Shown: positions 40,585-53,750 of the stretch, piece by piece
How positions within the stretch are numbered: position 1 is the stretch's first letter
Layout of the letters: every line of letters begins with the position of its first letter
From: Citrus sinensis
Lineage: Eukaryota > Streptophyta > Magnoliopsida > Sapindales > Rutaceae
Direction: 5' to 3'
Length of the DNA stretch: 64,000 nt
Assembly: GCF_022201045.2 (NCBI RefSeq)
Contig: NC_068558.1
Span: 15,095,501-15,159,500, forward strand
Notes under the pieces: generated by a model
What the model was told of the DNA's origin: nothing
What the model saw: the letters and a program-made list of their open reading frames with translations, nothing else
Databases searched by the model: none
Position numbers and translations under genes: made by a program

Positions 40585-42298
40585 ATGGCTGCAGGCTTGA
40601 GCATGTTAAAGTTTTCAGTTCTTCTGGGCCTACTCTCAAATCTGAACTTGGGTTTATGGCCTGAATCTTCAAAGGGGTTGAAAATATTTCCACCAACATG
40701 CAACAGAATTGAGTGTCCAAGCTTTGAGACCGTTCATGTTGGCAATGGCTTTGAAATTCGTCGCTATAATTCGTCCATGTGGATGTCTACTTCCCCTATT
40801 CAAGATATCTCTCTAGTTCAAGCTACCAGAACTGGCTTTCTCCAGTAAGATTGTTTTCTTAATTCTGAATTATTAGTAATCTATTTAATTTGTTGATTTC
40901 GTTTGTTTAAGTTTTTTTTGTTGTTGCTTTGTTTGACTAGCGATTATTTTATAGATAGAAAGCCAGATAATACAAGATTAGGACTTTAAATCTTTCATTT
41001 TTTCGAATATTATAATGAAAGTCTTCGAGACCTGTTTTAATATAGCAATAATGTTAGGATCCCAACATTTGAGTGAGGTCTAATGCCATGTGTTATTTTT
41101 TTTTTAGATGATGGATTTTAGAGTTTGTAAAATTTGTTTAATCACCATATAATAGATGGATACTACATTAGTTAGGACTCAAATTAGGAATTGAATGCTG
41201 GGATGCCTAATATTGCTCTTTAATATAAATTATTGGATGAGAAATTTTAAAATACATTATAGATACCGTATTAGTCATATAATAGGCAACTGATACTATG
41301 ATACGTGTGTATTTATTTTAAAAAATTACCGTGTAAATAGTGGTTATATTAAATTTAATTATGTATGTCATACATGCATTAATTGGTTGTATTATGTATT
41401 TTAGAATTTCTCTTATTCGATCCCTCCCTAGTGCTTTAAATCTTAGATTTATTTTAAATGCCATAGTCCAAATATCTAAGCCTTCAAGGGTCAATATTGG
41501 ACTCATAATAGGTCGTAGAAAAAAAAGTGCACACAAAGGAACTTGAACTCAAGAAAAAATTATATGCACATGAGGGACTTCGACTCGAGAGTAAAAGTGG
41601 TTTACCATCTTACTAAGATCTAATGGGGGTTCATTGAGAATCAACTATTCTTTTTTTTTTTTTTTTTGGGTTCTTTCCTTAAAGGAACTAGTTGCTGTGT
41701 TATCCTTACAAATATGTAGTCATTGAAATATTTGATCAATTATCCCTTCAGAGCCTTATAGCATTTGATTCTCTAATTCTCTATCGTCCTTTCAGCGTGC
41801 TTCACACACTGAACTGTCTTGGACAAATGTCATGTTAACGTATGGCTTTATATATCCTCTTCCAGGCTATTTGATTACATTCAAGGAAAGAACGAGTATG
41901 AGCAAACAATAGAGATGACAGCTCCAGTAATCACTGAAGTTTTACCAAGTGATGGACCCTTCTGTGAATCTTCATTCACCGTTAGCTTTTACGTCCCAAA
42001 GGTGAACCAAGCCAACCCACCTCCAGCAAAAGGCCTCCATATCCAACAATGGAAAGCAACGTACGCAGCTGTGAGACAGTTCAGCGGGTTTGTATCAGAC
42101 TCTAACATTGGTGAAGAAGCGGCTGCATTGCAAGCCAGTCTTGCAGGCACTAACTGGGCTGCAGCCATTGAGAAAAGACGTGCAGAAGACCCAACTTCAA
42201 GTTACATTGTTGCACAGTATAACTCTCCCTTTGAATTTTACAACAGAGTGAATGAGATATGGCTTTTGTTTGATTTGGAAGAAGGGTTTGCAATTTGA
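40585..42298 (+). CDS. SOUL heme-binding family protein
   Basis: Two exons, 40585-40844 and 41866-42298, joined at GT/AG sites (CTCCA|GTAAG, TTCCAG|GCTATT), give 230 residues. Start: AAAATGGCT at 40585, chosen because it begins a hydrophobic signal-like segment (residues ~7-25); the frame is open further upstream without family similarity. Family motifs: YNSSMWMSTSPIQDISLVQA, then EMTAPV, SFTVSFYVPKVNQ, SPFEFYNRVNEIW. The closest remembered relatives are Arabidopsis HBP-type proteins (At1g17100), which bind heme and other tetrapyrroles; the precise in vivo role is not settled. The predicted leader suggests the secretory route. Length is normal for the family. Confidence 0.93.
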
Positions 42299-42426
42299 GT
42301 TTGGAAATCTGGTTTGTAATGAAGAACTAAGTGGAGAGAAATCAAGTAGATGGATTTTGCTTTATACGGTTAATGTAATAATCGTTTTGCATTGTCATAT
42401 GAAATGTTAAGAGGGATCCATTATTG

Positions 42427-42432
42427 AATAAA
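42427..42432 (+). terminator. Poly(A) signal of the SOUL gene
   Basis: AATAAA 129 bp after the stop codon. The gene converges with the ubiquitin protease gene, whose stop codon is ~310 bp further on. Confidence 0.6.
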
Positions 42433-42740
42433 GTGTCGTCCGTTGGCATAGTTTCGGTACTTTAGCTGCAGAGAAATGATCTTGGTTTGCTGCTTGTGAA
42501 ATTTCCAAATATCCAGGTCTCAAGTAACTATAGTAAATAAACAAACGGCGAGAAAAAGCCAAAACAAACAAATTGGAGCTCAGGGAAATGCTGGCACTTT
42601 ACAACTTCCAACAATAATTTCAGATGTAACAAGAATGTTCCTTTGGTAGATTCCAACAACATGCCCCAATCAACAGACTATTGAAAACAAAAATTTGAGG
42701 CACCACGTCTACCCGGCTTAGTCATCTACTGAAAAAACAG

Positions 42741-45700
42741 TCAGGAATCCCATGACCTAAGATTACAGTGACCAGAAGTCCGATCAAGAGTATACATCTG
42801 GTTGCTCCCGTAATTTACAAAACTGCCACAGTTACTATCGGAAGACAATTCAGTTGATGAATCAATAACCTGCCTTAAATTCTCTCCTTGCCATGCTCTG
42901 TTTAGAGATTGAGTTGACAGGTAAGAATCCAGAACATAGCCCTTCTCTGACACGAATCTAGTCTGAGGCTTACTACTAGAGAAAGTCCTACAGCAAACAG
43001 TCCTGGGACTGGCAGATTCAGGACCATATATGCTGCAGAATGGATCTCCATTGCTTCCATCAGCATAATCAATGGTGCTAAAAGAGTCCCTAGCACTCTC
43101 AGTCGTGAAAGAAGCCTCATCTGAGCTTGTGAAAAGGGACCAGTCACTTGATGTAACATCAGAGAACTCCATGCTTGGTGACTCAGCATAGCTTTCCATT
43201 ACTGGAGACATATTTTTGTTTGCACCCCACCTTAGAATGCCATTGGAAGTGTGATCAGTAAACCCATTATTCTCTGGTCTGAGGTCAGAAAATGACTCTG
43301 GTCCAACAAAATGGCTGCTTGGATTGCTTTGTCCTTGTCTTGAATGCTTCTGACTTTTAGGCATGGAATGCCTTGCAGAGGCTGGAACCTGTTGTTGCAT
43401 AGCTTTACCACCAGAGAGTGTCCTCCGAGGACGGGGACAGGATCTAAGAGAAAATTTATACAAGTACAAAATATAGTTATCGATATCAAATGAAAAGAAG
43501 GGGCTGCTGTTTTACACAAAGGCACAAACAACTGGTAGAACATTCATGTAACTCATTTAAACACATAAGCGGCAGTTTTAACCATACAACCGAGTACAAT
43601 GATAATAAAAGAGTAAGAACACATAACAAGGGGCAGAAACTGACATCACAATTGTGTCCAGGATACAGCAATGATTAACGAATCATATAGATAAGTAAAT
43701 GGTAACAAATATTCACAGAAAGGAAAAGACTGATTTGAAGATCATATTACCAGCAAGTCAAATGCTTACCTCATGTAAAATAACATATATGCTCCTTCTG
43801 ACATCACCTGACTCATAGGCACTGGATGAACCTGCAAATGATACAAAATCTGGGGCTTAGAATTCCACAGCAGCAAAAAGTAATAATGATAATTATTTAA
43901 TCATATGCAAAACCAATCAACATTACTCAATCTTATTATTTCACATATGAGCAGGGAACCCACCAACCACATTTAAGTAACTCCTATGCAGTTTTCTCTA
44001 GAATAGATTTTGTGTAATGTTCACTGGTTAACAGAATTCAAGTTTTCAATGAGAGAATACAATAAGGGGGTGTTTGCCACCCCTCATTAGCCCTCATTGC
44101 ATTAGCTAAACATGGAGTTGCAATGCAACCCCATGTTTGGCTGCATCAAGTGGCCGCATTATGGTGCATTATAATGCACTGTGATGCATAGTCAGGTTTA
44201 GCTAATGCGACAATGGCTGCATTAGTTTTTTTTTTTTTTTTTACTTTATAATAATTATAATAAATATAACTTTTTAATGTAATATAACATTATATAATTT
44301 TTATTTTTATTTTTATTTTTTATTTTTACATTATAATTCTTAATATAAATTAATGATTTATAATTTTTGTTAAATAATATTATATTAAATTTTAATTTAT
44401 ATTATATTAAAAATATAACTAAATAATGTATTATTTAATTATATTATAATAATTAATATATAAAATTGATTAATATTTAATAATTTAATATTATTAATAA
44501 TAAATACTTAAACAATATATAAAAATATGATATAATATCACATTTTTTTATTACAATAATTAATATATAAAATTCAACTATTTTTAATTAATTTAAAATA
44601 ACTAATAATAAATATTTAAATATGAATAAACTGGAATAATATTAATTAAAAATTAATAATAATGTAAATAATGATATTAAAGATTATTACATTTGAACAT
44701 TTAAACTAAAAAAATTAAATTTCTTAAGTTTAAGACTTCTATATTTAGTATTTTTCTAAGTACTAATAAATATTATTTTCTAAATATATAATTTAAATTA
44801 ATTACAAAAAAATTAATATAGTACAGTATAACAACAAATATTATACAGCATTGTTATAGTACAATGTTAATACAATACAGTATAATACAATACACCTGCA
44901 TTAAAATGTAAGACAATGCAGTGTTCTAAACACACCCAAACTGCAAAGGAAAAAAAAGTTATTTGGCAGCTATGATCAGATCGAGCCATCATAAGGAAAC
45001 ACGTTAAAAACAAAGCATTCCATAAGAAATTATCACCAATTCACCCAACACTTTTTAAAATGGAGAGACAAATTTACCTGCGTGTCATCTATCCTGAACC
45101 AAGTGCCTTGCATATCTTTTATGTATGACACATAATGTCCAGAAAAAGATGCATTCTGTGTATCCAGATGTACAACAACGGAATAAAGCATGTAAAGGGG
45201 AGGAGTGTCACCAGTTCCAGTCATAAATGGCATCATATCCAGCATTTCCGGGAAAGTGATACATTTATTTATTTTTCCATACCTTCCCTCCTGATAAAGC
45301 AAAACCCAAAACTAAATAATCCAACAAATCAAATAATGATAAACCTAAGATAATATTCAGACAAGATAAACATGAATATATTTAAACACAAATAAATTTT
45401 CAAACAACTCTACCAACCAAATAATCAATAAAAAAAGAGTTCAAAACTAAAAGCTGTCAGCGTCAAGGAAACTGACTCATGGTTAGGAGATTACAGCAAA
45501 GCCAGGGAGCAATAAAATTGGTAGCAATGACAGAGTAACATATAAAGGCCTCACTCTCATCAATAAATAACGTGATACCTGGAATCTCTTCAAGACAATT
45601 GTTAGGATGTTTGGAGCCTCATGTATACTCAACTGCTTCCTTGCTTGAACATATGTAGCACACCTTTTAATCAATACATTTGCAGAGCTGGTAAGTTATT

Positions 45701-48700
45701 ATACATGTTTAAACATTTAACATAAATTAAAAAAATGGGCTTCAACAAGGTTGACAAACCTTGCACACTTATACATGTTTTCCCCATCCAGATCCTCAGG
45801 GCTTGTAAATTGAGTTAATGCGTCTTCCAGTGACTCAACCCAACCATATATCTCCAACGTGAGATCCATAATGTTTTCATACCGCTCTGACTCATGAGAA
45901 CATCTCAAACACTTGACCTGATTCAATTAAAATTGACTGTGAGCATCACAGATTAACAAAAGAGTAGAAGTTAAGGATAATATGGTATGAGCAGTAAATT
46001 AAAGATATGTCTGAACAGAGCGTAAGATAAGTTTATAAGAGAGACAAAAGAAATAAAACCTTTGACCAAAGTCGTCCACCAAAAGTATGCTGTATAAAAG
46101 TTGTTTCTTGCAATCTGGGATCAACCTTGCTCTCACCACCATGTCTCTCCAAGCATATGGATTGCATCGAAGCAACCAGGAGCCTAGATAAAGACAGAAT
46201 TGACACATGAAAGAGAATTTGTGGATAAATGAAGACTGAAATTTCACGTTACAATAAAACTACAGAAGTTCGTACTACTGAACTTAAATTTATTTATAAT
46301 TCAGATACTATTAGATACATAAAAGGAGAAGTGAAAAAGGAAAACAGTATCTCTAGAGGAAAAAAAAAAATTCAGCTTGTCAATTCTCAAAGACCTTAAA
46401 AATTCATGCGCATCTTCCTGACTCCCATCCCCAATCTGGCAACTAATACTTCGCATGTGTGAAAGGATTCTACCAGGAGACAGAGGACCCGCACTTTCTC
46501 TTAACATCATTACATGTTGCTCAAGCTCACACATGAGACACCAATCTTTCCCGCAGCCTGTCATTCAAGCAATAGGTATGTGAATGTTCATGACAAGTTC
46601 ACTACTACCAGTAATTAAAAGCTCTCAATAAGGGGAAATGAGCAAATGTAAGTACAGGCACTTGAATGTGATCTACGGAGCAAGTAGATGACGAGAGGCT
46701 TTGTGCAGGTTAAACACTGCAGCACAGCATTAGCATAGCAACTGCATAATAAAAAGTTAGAATCAATAAGCTAATATCTGAGATGCTATGAAGTAGCATG
46801 AGGCTCTAAAACTTCTTTAACAAGCACAAAGTGTATCCCGGTCATTTACAATTCAGACAAGAATATCCATTGAATACAGTAGACTTTCCACATGATTTGT
46901 GGCCTATTAATTGATGACCCTATATGTTAGGTGCAACCAATATGCATCATTGTAGGCACTTTATAATCAAATTTTATCAGCCTTTAAGCCCTTCATACAT
47001 GAATGGAACTAAGAACTGAGATTAAAAAACAAAATAAAACAAAAGGTAAGGATAATCAACAATCATCCATAAAATAGTACATACATGCTACCATATATGG
47101 GTATAGAAAATCAGAAGCAATACAATCTCGAGATTACAATTTCACTTTTGAACTACATGTGCAAATCAGGAAATTAATAAATGTTTAATTCCTAGACTAT
47201 TTAGACTAACCGAATCATTTTCACTTCCTTTTATCAAGATTACATTCCTAATCTGCAACATATAGTAGAACGCACAAACATTACCTGTTCCCACAATTGA
47301 GAAGGCCCCTGGGTGATAATAGGTCAATGACTTCATATTGAAATAACTTCAGAAACTCTTCATATGGAAACAGCATCTAGTACAATAAATAACAAATATA
47401 AATGAAAGCTTCCACAAACTCTTTGCATGAGTCCAGTTGAATTCACATCTGACTATAAGAAACGCGGAACCAACCTTGAGTTTCCTGTGCTGATCATGCC
47501 GGAGTTCTGAGCTATCCTGTCTGAGTTTTGTTGACTTCCTTAATCCCATCATCTTCATAATTCCCATCTTTGAGACAACATTGCTTCCCTGTGCAGGGAT
47601 GGTATCTCTCACTCTTGCAGCTTCTGCAAAGCAAAAGAAATAAGAAAAAGAAAATTAGAAGAACCATATAGTGCTAGAAATATAAAAAGGAAAAATTCCA
47701 GAAAACCTACTTGATTCATCTGCAATTGGTCCCTTCCTCTCTTTTTCTAAGCACGACTGATCACCAACCACTTTCGTACATGATTTTGCTGATTTACAAT
47801 TTTTTGTCCCCATGGGATTCATTGCTTTCATTTCACAATAACCATTCAATTCTATACTTTCATTAAGAAATTTTTTTCCATTAGATGTGAAGTCAAGCTC
47901 ATTTTCACGCGTATATGTCCCGTATTTTGCAGAATTTGATGAGCTTGAAGATTCACAGCTATTTCTTGGTTCAGATATATTCCAATGTCGGCTCCGATAA
48001 CCATTACTATCATATGTAGTACTTCCAGTAGCACCCTGACCATAGGCACAGCCATCTGAGCTGTTCAAATTGAGGTTTCTCTGACTTTCTTCAGATGATA
48101 CAGCAGAGGCACCAGTTCTTGACTGCAGAAAAATGCTTAACATAATTATTGGAAATGAACGTCACTTAGAAAAAAACAGGTGCATAAATAATTAACTTAA
48201 ATGCTAATAACCTTATGCCTTATAGGAGCTTCTTTTGATGAAAAATTATTAGAAGAAATTGGATCACTAGTGCAACTCCTCAAGATCTCATCATGAGAAT
48301 CAAACATAGTTACAACATCTCTTCTTAACAGGTCTTTCTTGGATTTACGGTAAACCCGCTTGTCTACAGTTCTCTCCATCATGGAGGTTTGGGAGTTCTC
48401 AAGTGTAGAACAATCCATGCTTGAAGAGGCACATCTGCTCATTGAAGGATGAATCACACCATCTGGAGGTGCTTCCCCCATCCCACCCTGCTTATTATTG
48501 TACCCAGATAACTGCAAGTTCAAGCTTTCATTAACAGAATCATCAACTGAGCCAGCCAGAGAAGATGAGCTTGAGCTGGTTTTCTCCAGTTGCTGGCACT
48601 CTTGCTTATGAACTTGCCTCCAGTGAATTATCTGGCACTTTCCAGAACTGCACACAGGTTATCAGTCTGAAACTGAGAAATGCTAAGAGATGTTTAATAA

Positions 48701-49819
48701 CAATGTTATATTTTATACCTGTTGGTGATAAATACATTTCAAATGCATTTTTCTTTCCTTTTTATGTGCACAAAAATAATAACAAATTCATGAATGGCAA
48801 TATCACTAAAAGAAATTACAAGTATCAAAATCTGATTAGCAAACAATAAAATAAAAATGATAAGCCAGGAGTGGTGGTGGAATATGTGCCACAGAGATGC
48901 TAACTTATAATTAATTTCCCTCAAAAAGCTAAAAACTGAGACTCACACCACTAATGCCAATAGTTACATGACTAAAAACAAAGAAGCTGAATAGATTTCG
49001 GAACCGAAAAAGACATCAAGCAAGAACTCTGGTCTGCAAGATAATAAAAAACAGGTTTGTCGTGCATGCGTGTGTATATGTGCGCGCACGCGTGTGTGTG
49101 TACATACACATGTACATATGCGTGTGTGTGTGCGCACGCGCGCAGGTGTGGATACACACACTTGTTGAATTATCAAGAAATTTAATGGGATATAGTCAAC
49201 TCTTCTAATCCATGATATAAGTTATTCAACCAAGAATGCAAGGTGGGAAATTCCACCCATTTGCAAAGTAGAGTACGGATTATGGTGAGAACTATTTTAA
49301 GATTTGGCAACTCTTCCAAATGTAGGCAGTTTGATTGAGATAATACAGTCTTGATCTAGCTCAATAAGATAAAAACTTAGACAAGAATTTAAGGATTATA
49401 TAAATTACTGATAATAGCATATTTTACAGCAAAAAAAGAAGTGAAATATACCAATATCTGACAGATTTGCATCTGGAGCAGCGAGTTGTAGCAGGAGCAA
49501 AGCATCTGGCACACAGCTGAAATCCATTTTTTGATGTAGATGCAGGAAATTCATTTTTCAATGCGGGCACATTAAATTCATTTTTTGATGTAGACGCATG
49601 AAATTCATTTATTGATGTAGGCACAAGAGGAGAAACACTGACAGAAGGAACTGCTTCTACTCTAAGAGCTTCTTCAGCGGCCAGTTGAGCAAGCAAACTT
49701 ATTCTCTCCCTCTTCTTTGCAGCCTCACTCCATTTTCCAAGCAACACATAAGCAACCAGAGGAAGCACAACCAAGACCAGAAACAGGACAGGTACATCAG
49801 CTTCCCTTGGCTCAAGCAT
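42741..49819 (-). CDS. UBP16: Ubiquitin carboxyl-terminal hydrolase, UBP15/16/17 type
   Basis: Thirteen coding exons, all GT/AG: 49452-49819, 48212-48647, 47711-48122, 47475-47623, 47285-47376, 46656-46741, 46395-46557, 46060-46183, 45760-45917, 45579-45663, 45078-45290, 43770-43831, 42741-43443. The phases add to 3051 nt, 1016 residues. The start MLEPREADVP is the family's conserved N-terminus. Residues 9-28 form a membrane anchor; 103-140 a MYND zinc finger (CARC...CSRC...YCSGKCQ...HWRQVHKQEC); ~470-770 the USP domain with catalytic Cys487 (NCGNSCYANAVLQ, split by an intron), the GDGSQEDAHEFL motif, zinc-binding CxxC pairs, His743 (GHYVSY) and Asp759/760. The Ser-rich tail looks disordered. 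It cleaves ubiquitin from proteins; Arabidopsis UBP16 (about 1008 residues) acts in salt response and UBP15 in organ growth. All catalytic residues are kept. The choice among UBP15/16/17 rests on length only. Confidence 0.93.
44066..44935. mobile_element. MITE-like element in a UBP intron
   Basis: Ends GGGGGTGTTTGCC-type on the left and, reversed, GGGTGTGTTTAGAAC on the right, with TAA/AAA at the flanks. The left part is rich in GCATTAGCTAA/GCATTG motifs and the interior is ~600 bp of AT-rich DNA. It sits wholly between coding exons 11 and 12, leaving splice sites untouched. Family uncertain, probably PIF/Harbinger-type or hAT. Confidence 0.55.
49061..49144. repeat. 84-bp uninterrupted alternating purine-pyrimidine tract
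   Basis: Every base from 49061 to 49144 alternates pyrimidine and purine, mixing (GT)n, (GC)n and (TA) steps, including GTGCGCGCACGCGTGTGTG. This is the sequence type that adopts left-handed Z-DNA. It lies in the intron between UBP coding exons 1 and 2. Confidence 0.9.
49527..49625 (-). repeat. 27-bp coding minisatellite in UBP exon 1
   Basis: Three 27-bp units (49527-49553, 49554-49580, 49581-49607) and a partial fourth encode a 9-residue repeat around 'KNEF(P/N)A' between the membrane anchor and the MYND finger (SINEFHASTSKNEFNVPALK). The unit is a multiple of 3, so copy number can change without breaking the frame. Confidence 0.85.
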
Positions 49820-52080
49820 GTCCTCACCCACAAATTCATGTCCAACTCTCTGAAACCCACTACCCAGAAGATAGTCTCTAAAGCTACATGTGGCCAGGTA
49901 AATCAATACCTTAGGATCAGCAACATGAATGTAGCAAGAATCAATACCTGGCGGTGCAATCCTTACAAGTTTTCTGATTCAAACTTGCAAAGTTAGCAAT
50001 CAGAATAACGAAGCAGACATCATTCATTCTTTATAGAAAAACAAACATCATTCATTCTTTTTATAAAGTGCACAACCAGATGTATGTGCTTCTCTGCGGT
50101 GTATAAAAATAAGTAAATAAATAAATAAGAGGTCTATTTTAGTTTGTAATCTTGAAGCGTCTACAGTAACAATCCACCCTACAAAATGAGAATTGAAGCA
50201 AAAATACCTACTTCCAGATTTCAAGTACATCAGAAAGAAGAAAAAAGTCACTATGACATTTTTATAAATTCTTCCAGGGTAAAGATTTCAACAAAAAAGC
50301 AATAAAGGTAGCACTCAGCGTTATTGAGTCCAGAAAATCAATTGTTTGCTTATATCAAATAGAATCAGTAGAGATAAGCCTCCCTGTTTGTTCACATCAA
50401 TATAACGTAGTATCTGAAATTAAGCAAAGACCTCCATTTCAAAGACTACGACCTGGAGCATGACTAAAAATCAAAGTCCATAAAGAAAATTTTTCCAGTC
50501 TTAGCATAAGCCCAGGTTCTCACAATAAGCATTGAAGAGCTCCTCCAGAACTACTTATGCAGAATATCAATTACAACAAATATATATCCAAACATCTGAT
50601 TGATAAAAAAACAAATCAAACAAATGTTTTAACGTGGTCAAATCTAACACATTATAAGCACTCCAAGCTACACCAAAAGAAAAATTAAAACTTCTAAAAC
50701 ACAAATGCCTACAGGACTAAGTGTCTACAAACATCCTAGAAAGACCTATACTTGCCAAAAGGAGAGCATGAGGAGAATCACAATTCCAATGATCTCAACA
50801 AAGTCGTCCTGGCTGTAGATAGAATACTCTGGGCCCTAAAACTCTTATCATCCACATCAGATAATATTTAATCTCGCATCCTTACCACTATACACCCTAG
50901 CACATAAATAGAAGATTCTAGACCCAAAAACACTCTCCACAAATATCATCTAGTGCTAATGGGATTCAATCTCAAACTTGATACATTATACACATTCACA
51001 AATTTAAAATCCAAATTCTCACCAAGATCTATAGCCAAGACAGCATACTTTTAAAAGCCTTTTACTGACCCAATTCTAGATATCCATGCAGAGTCATGCA
51101 TAAAACAGCCACTTTTACTCAAGAATAACTAAAAATACATTCAGATACTTTCATGATTTGTCACGACACCACCATTTATGCCAAATAAGCAACGTTATAA
51201 CATTCAGAAGCTTCTCCCATCCTTGCGTTCCACATTTCAGAGAAAACACCCTCCTTTACAAACTGTCTCTCTCACACACACTTTACAAATTCTCTTAGGA
51301 CACCAAGAATTTCCCAGCAGCAAACTCCACTACCAGAAGCCCTTGTAATTGCATAAAGAGCTTATTTGTGGAGTAGACCACGCTTTGGAGCCTAAAATTT
51401 AATTCCCTAAATTAGTAACTCCTAAATCCCTTTGCAAAATGTATCTCTAAGCTCTTTAAAAAAAAAAATCAGATATAACAATTTTTCCACCGAGAAACAT
51501 CTACATTTTTATGAATCAAAACTTAAATCCAGTTCAAAGAAAGCAAAAGGCAACGATACTTACAAAAAGAGACCCATTGAACATACCCAACAGAGATACA
51601 AGAGCCAGAGACCAAGCCACCATCTTTAAAGCAGGGAAAAAAAACTCCCATTTCCACATAATCCCTCACAAAAGTGCCCGAAACAAAACCCAGAAAATGC
51701 AGCATTATTCTACAAAGCTAACAATTCACCAGACAACCCATTTCCCACTTCAGTCAAGGGAAAAAAAATAAAGAAAAAAACCCAGATGAAATCAACCATC
51801 TAGCATCGCATTAACCTAAGATTCAAGCACAGAAAAGTTCAGAAACAAAAGCAAAAGCAAAACCAGCTACAAAAATTAAAAAAAAAAAAGAAAGGAAATT
51901 CCAAATGGGCTTGGTTTGAACAAAAAAGCAAAGCATACCTCAAATCCACGGCAAGAAATTTGAGCAAAAAAAAACACTTTCTTTATTTTCTTTGTTTCTC
52001 TCCTGTTTTGTTTGCGTCTTTCTTCTTGGCTAAAAAAGATTCTTTGATTCTTTAGATGGTAAGCTCACTGCAGCCTCCTC
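49820..52080 (-). other. UBP 5' leader with a ~2-kb intron (inferred)
   Basis: A pyrimidine-rich putative 5' UTR exon lies at about 51939-52075 on the minus strand and ends in the donor GAG|GTATGC at 51938. Candidate acceptors lie near 49950 (GCACCGCCAG) and 49890 (ATCCTAAG). No other gene is seen in the interval. Short frames in it are not conserved-looking. Leader introns are common in this gene type, but the exact acceptor needs transcript data. Confidence 0.5.
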
Positions 52081-52227
52081 ACGTTCAAATTTTTTTTTTT
52101 TTTTCCCCTTCACTCACACTCTTAGTAGTTAGTACACTATCTCTCCCTCACACTTTATTCTCAACATTTTGGTAATTTTTCCATCTATTTAACTCACACC
52201 ATAACACAATCCACTTTTAATCAGATA

Positions 52228-52237
52228 TCCACGTGGC
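52228..52237 (-). promoter_or_regulatory. G-box upstream of the UBP gene
   Basis: TCCACGTGGC contains CACGTG about 160 bp upstream of the putative 5' UTR exon. A stretch of relatively GC-rich DNA (52240-52480) follows, as is usual for a promoter region. Confidence 0.4.
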
Positions 52238-52489
52238 GCAACACTATTAGCCCGAATGTGGAAAATGTGGGGTTCGGGGTGACGAAGGTGGAATGACTGG
52301 TTTTGGACCGTCGGATGCGTGAAGGGGGTGGGGGGGTAGCGACGTCATTTTGCGGTCAAAGATAAAATGGCGGTGAGGTGTTATTTAAAGGGGGAGTACG
52401 AACGAGTGGGACCCAGCGAATGTAGATTCCCAAAGATTTTCCACTGCGTGAAACGTGGACGGAGGTGATCGTTCTAGAGGGATAAGTAT

Positions 52490-53750
52490 AACTGTTGTGT
52501 TGACAGTGACAGACTTACAGACGCGAATTTTTATATTTCCGTTAAAACAAAAAAAATTATTAATTTAAAAAAAACGCAATTATTGTTTTTTTTTCCCTTA
52601 TTTTTAATCACGCGACGCTTGATATCACATGATATCATGCATCGATGCAAAGCATCAATGTTTCAATGAGTCGCTTATATTATATGATTTGCTACTCCAG
52701 TGCTTATTATTGTGTCTTTGATTCAAACAATGACGATGATACTGTGAATAGGGAAACAAATCATGGTGTGATCATCAACCCAAATGGCGAAATCATGGCC
52801 TTTGGCTTTGTGCGGAGTCATGATTTCAGTAACTCAGTGTTTCATAATTTTCTTTGTTTAATCGAATGATTTTTAAAATAGATTTGTCTAATTATCTGCC
52901 CAAATTCAAATTCTAAAAACATTTAAATAAAGAGTTAAAAATGGATTTGGGAAGTAATTGATTTTGTTTTCAGTTATAGATTAAGACATATGGATCTGGA
53001 ATTACGATCAGTTTTTTTATTAAATATAATAAAAGACACAATCACACTGTGAGAGAGAGAGAGAGAGAGAGCCAATCACCAAAAATATGCTGTATAATTT
53101 AATAAGTTTTGCATGTGAAATTTTTGTTTATGATACCAAATTTATCAATAGGACAAGATTACAAACTGTTACAGAGTACAGAGCAGAGAGGATTCGCATT
53201 CCATTAAATGATAAATCCAAAGTAACAAATTCAATTAATGTTACAAGTAAAGGATTTGATTATCTAGTAAGTTGTTGGGAAAGACTAGAATAATTTTTTT
53301 AAAAAAAATTGTTCAGCTGGTAAGGGCATGTTTGGTTTTTTTTTTAATACTGTTATACAGGACTGTATGTACCATTAATGTTTACAAACAGATTTTATAA
53401 TTGGGATCTTTTTCGTGGTATGTACTCCTTTGAAACGCAATTGGACCTTGGAAAAATTGACTAAGAAGAAGGACTAAGTTCATGTGCGGTAGGGTTATAC
53501 AGGAAATCGATTAATGGTTTTGATCAAAATTAGTGAGATCATCCAAACAGTGGAAGGTAATTTATTATGAGCTATGATTTTGGGAGGCACCACTTTCGGG
53601 GGCATTGATATGCAATGATTAATGAGAGTTTAACATCAAAGCTCAACATCTGCATGCCATGTGAAAGAAATTTAGATTTATTGCAAATAGATGTAGATAA
53701 TTAAAAATCTAGAATTAACAACTTAATTAATTTCTGAAAATATTGTTTAC
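52490..53750. other. Intergenic; microsatellite and weak RNase H-like frame
   Basis: A 74-codon frame at 52645-52869 contains GVIINPNGEIMAFGF, reminiscent of the 'GVVIRNxxGxVxA' start of RNase H domains from plant LINEs, but with nothing else to support it. A (GA)10 microsatellite sits at 53051-53071. No gene called. Confidence 0.3.

Noticed and set aside
49000..49176. Minus-strand frames rich in His/Thr/Cys
   Set aside because: They are the translation of the alternating GT/GC tract in an intron.
49820..49906. Upstream in-frame Met (MIYLATCSFRDYLL...) as start of the ubiquitin protease
   Set aside because: The family starts at MLEPR-AD-P; the upstream codons look like 5' leader or intron.
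51432..51771. Plus-strand frames in the UBP leader region
   Set aside because: Lys/Gln/Asn-rich reading of A-rich leader/intron DNA, antisense to the UBP transcript, no motif.
52645..52869. 74-codon frame with GVIINPNGEIMAFGF as a gene
   Set aside because: A single weak RNase H-like stretch, no neighbouring domain and no expected context; left as unannotated debris.
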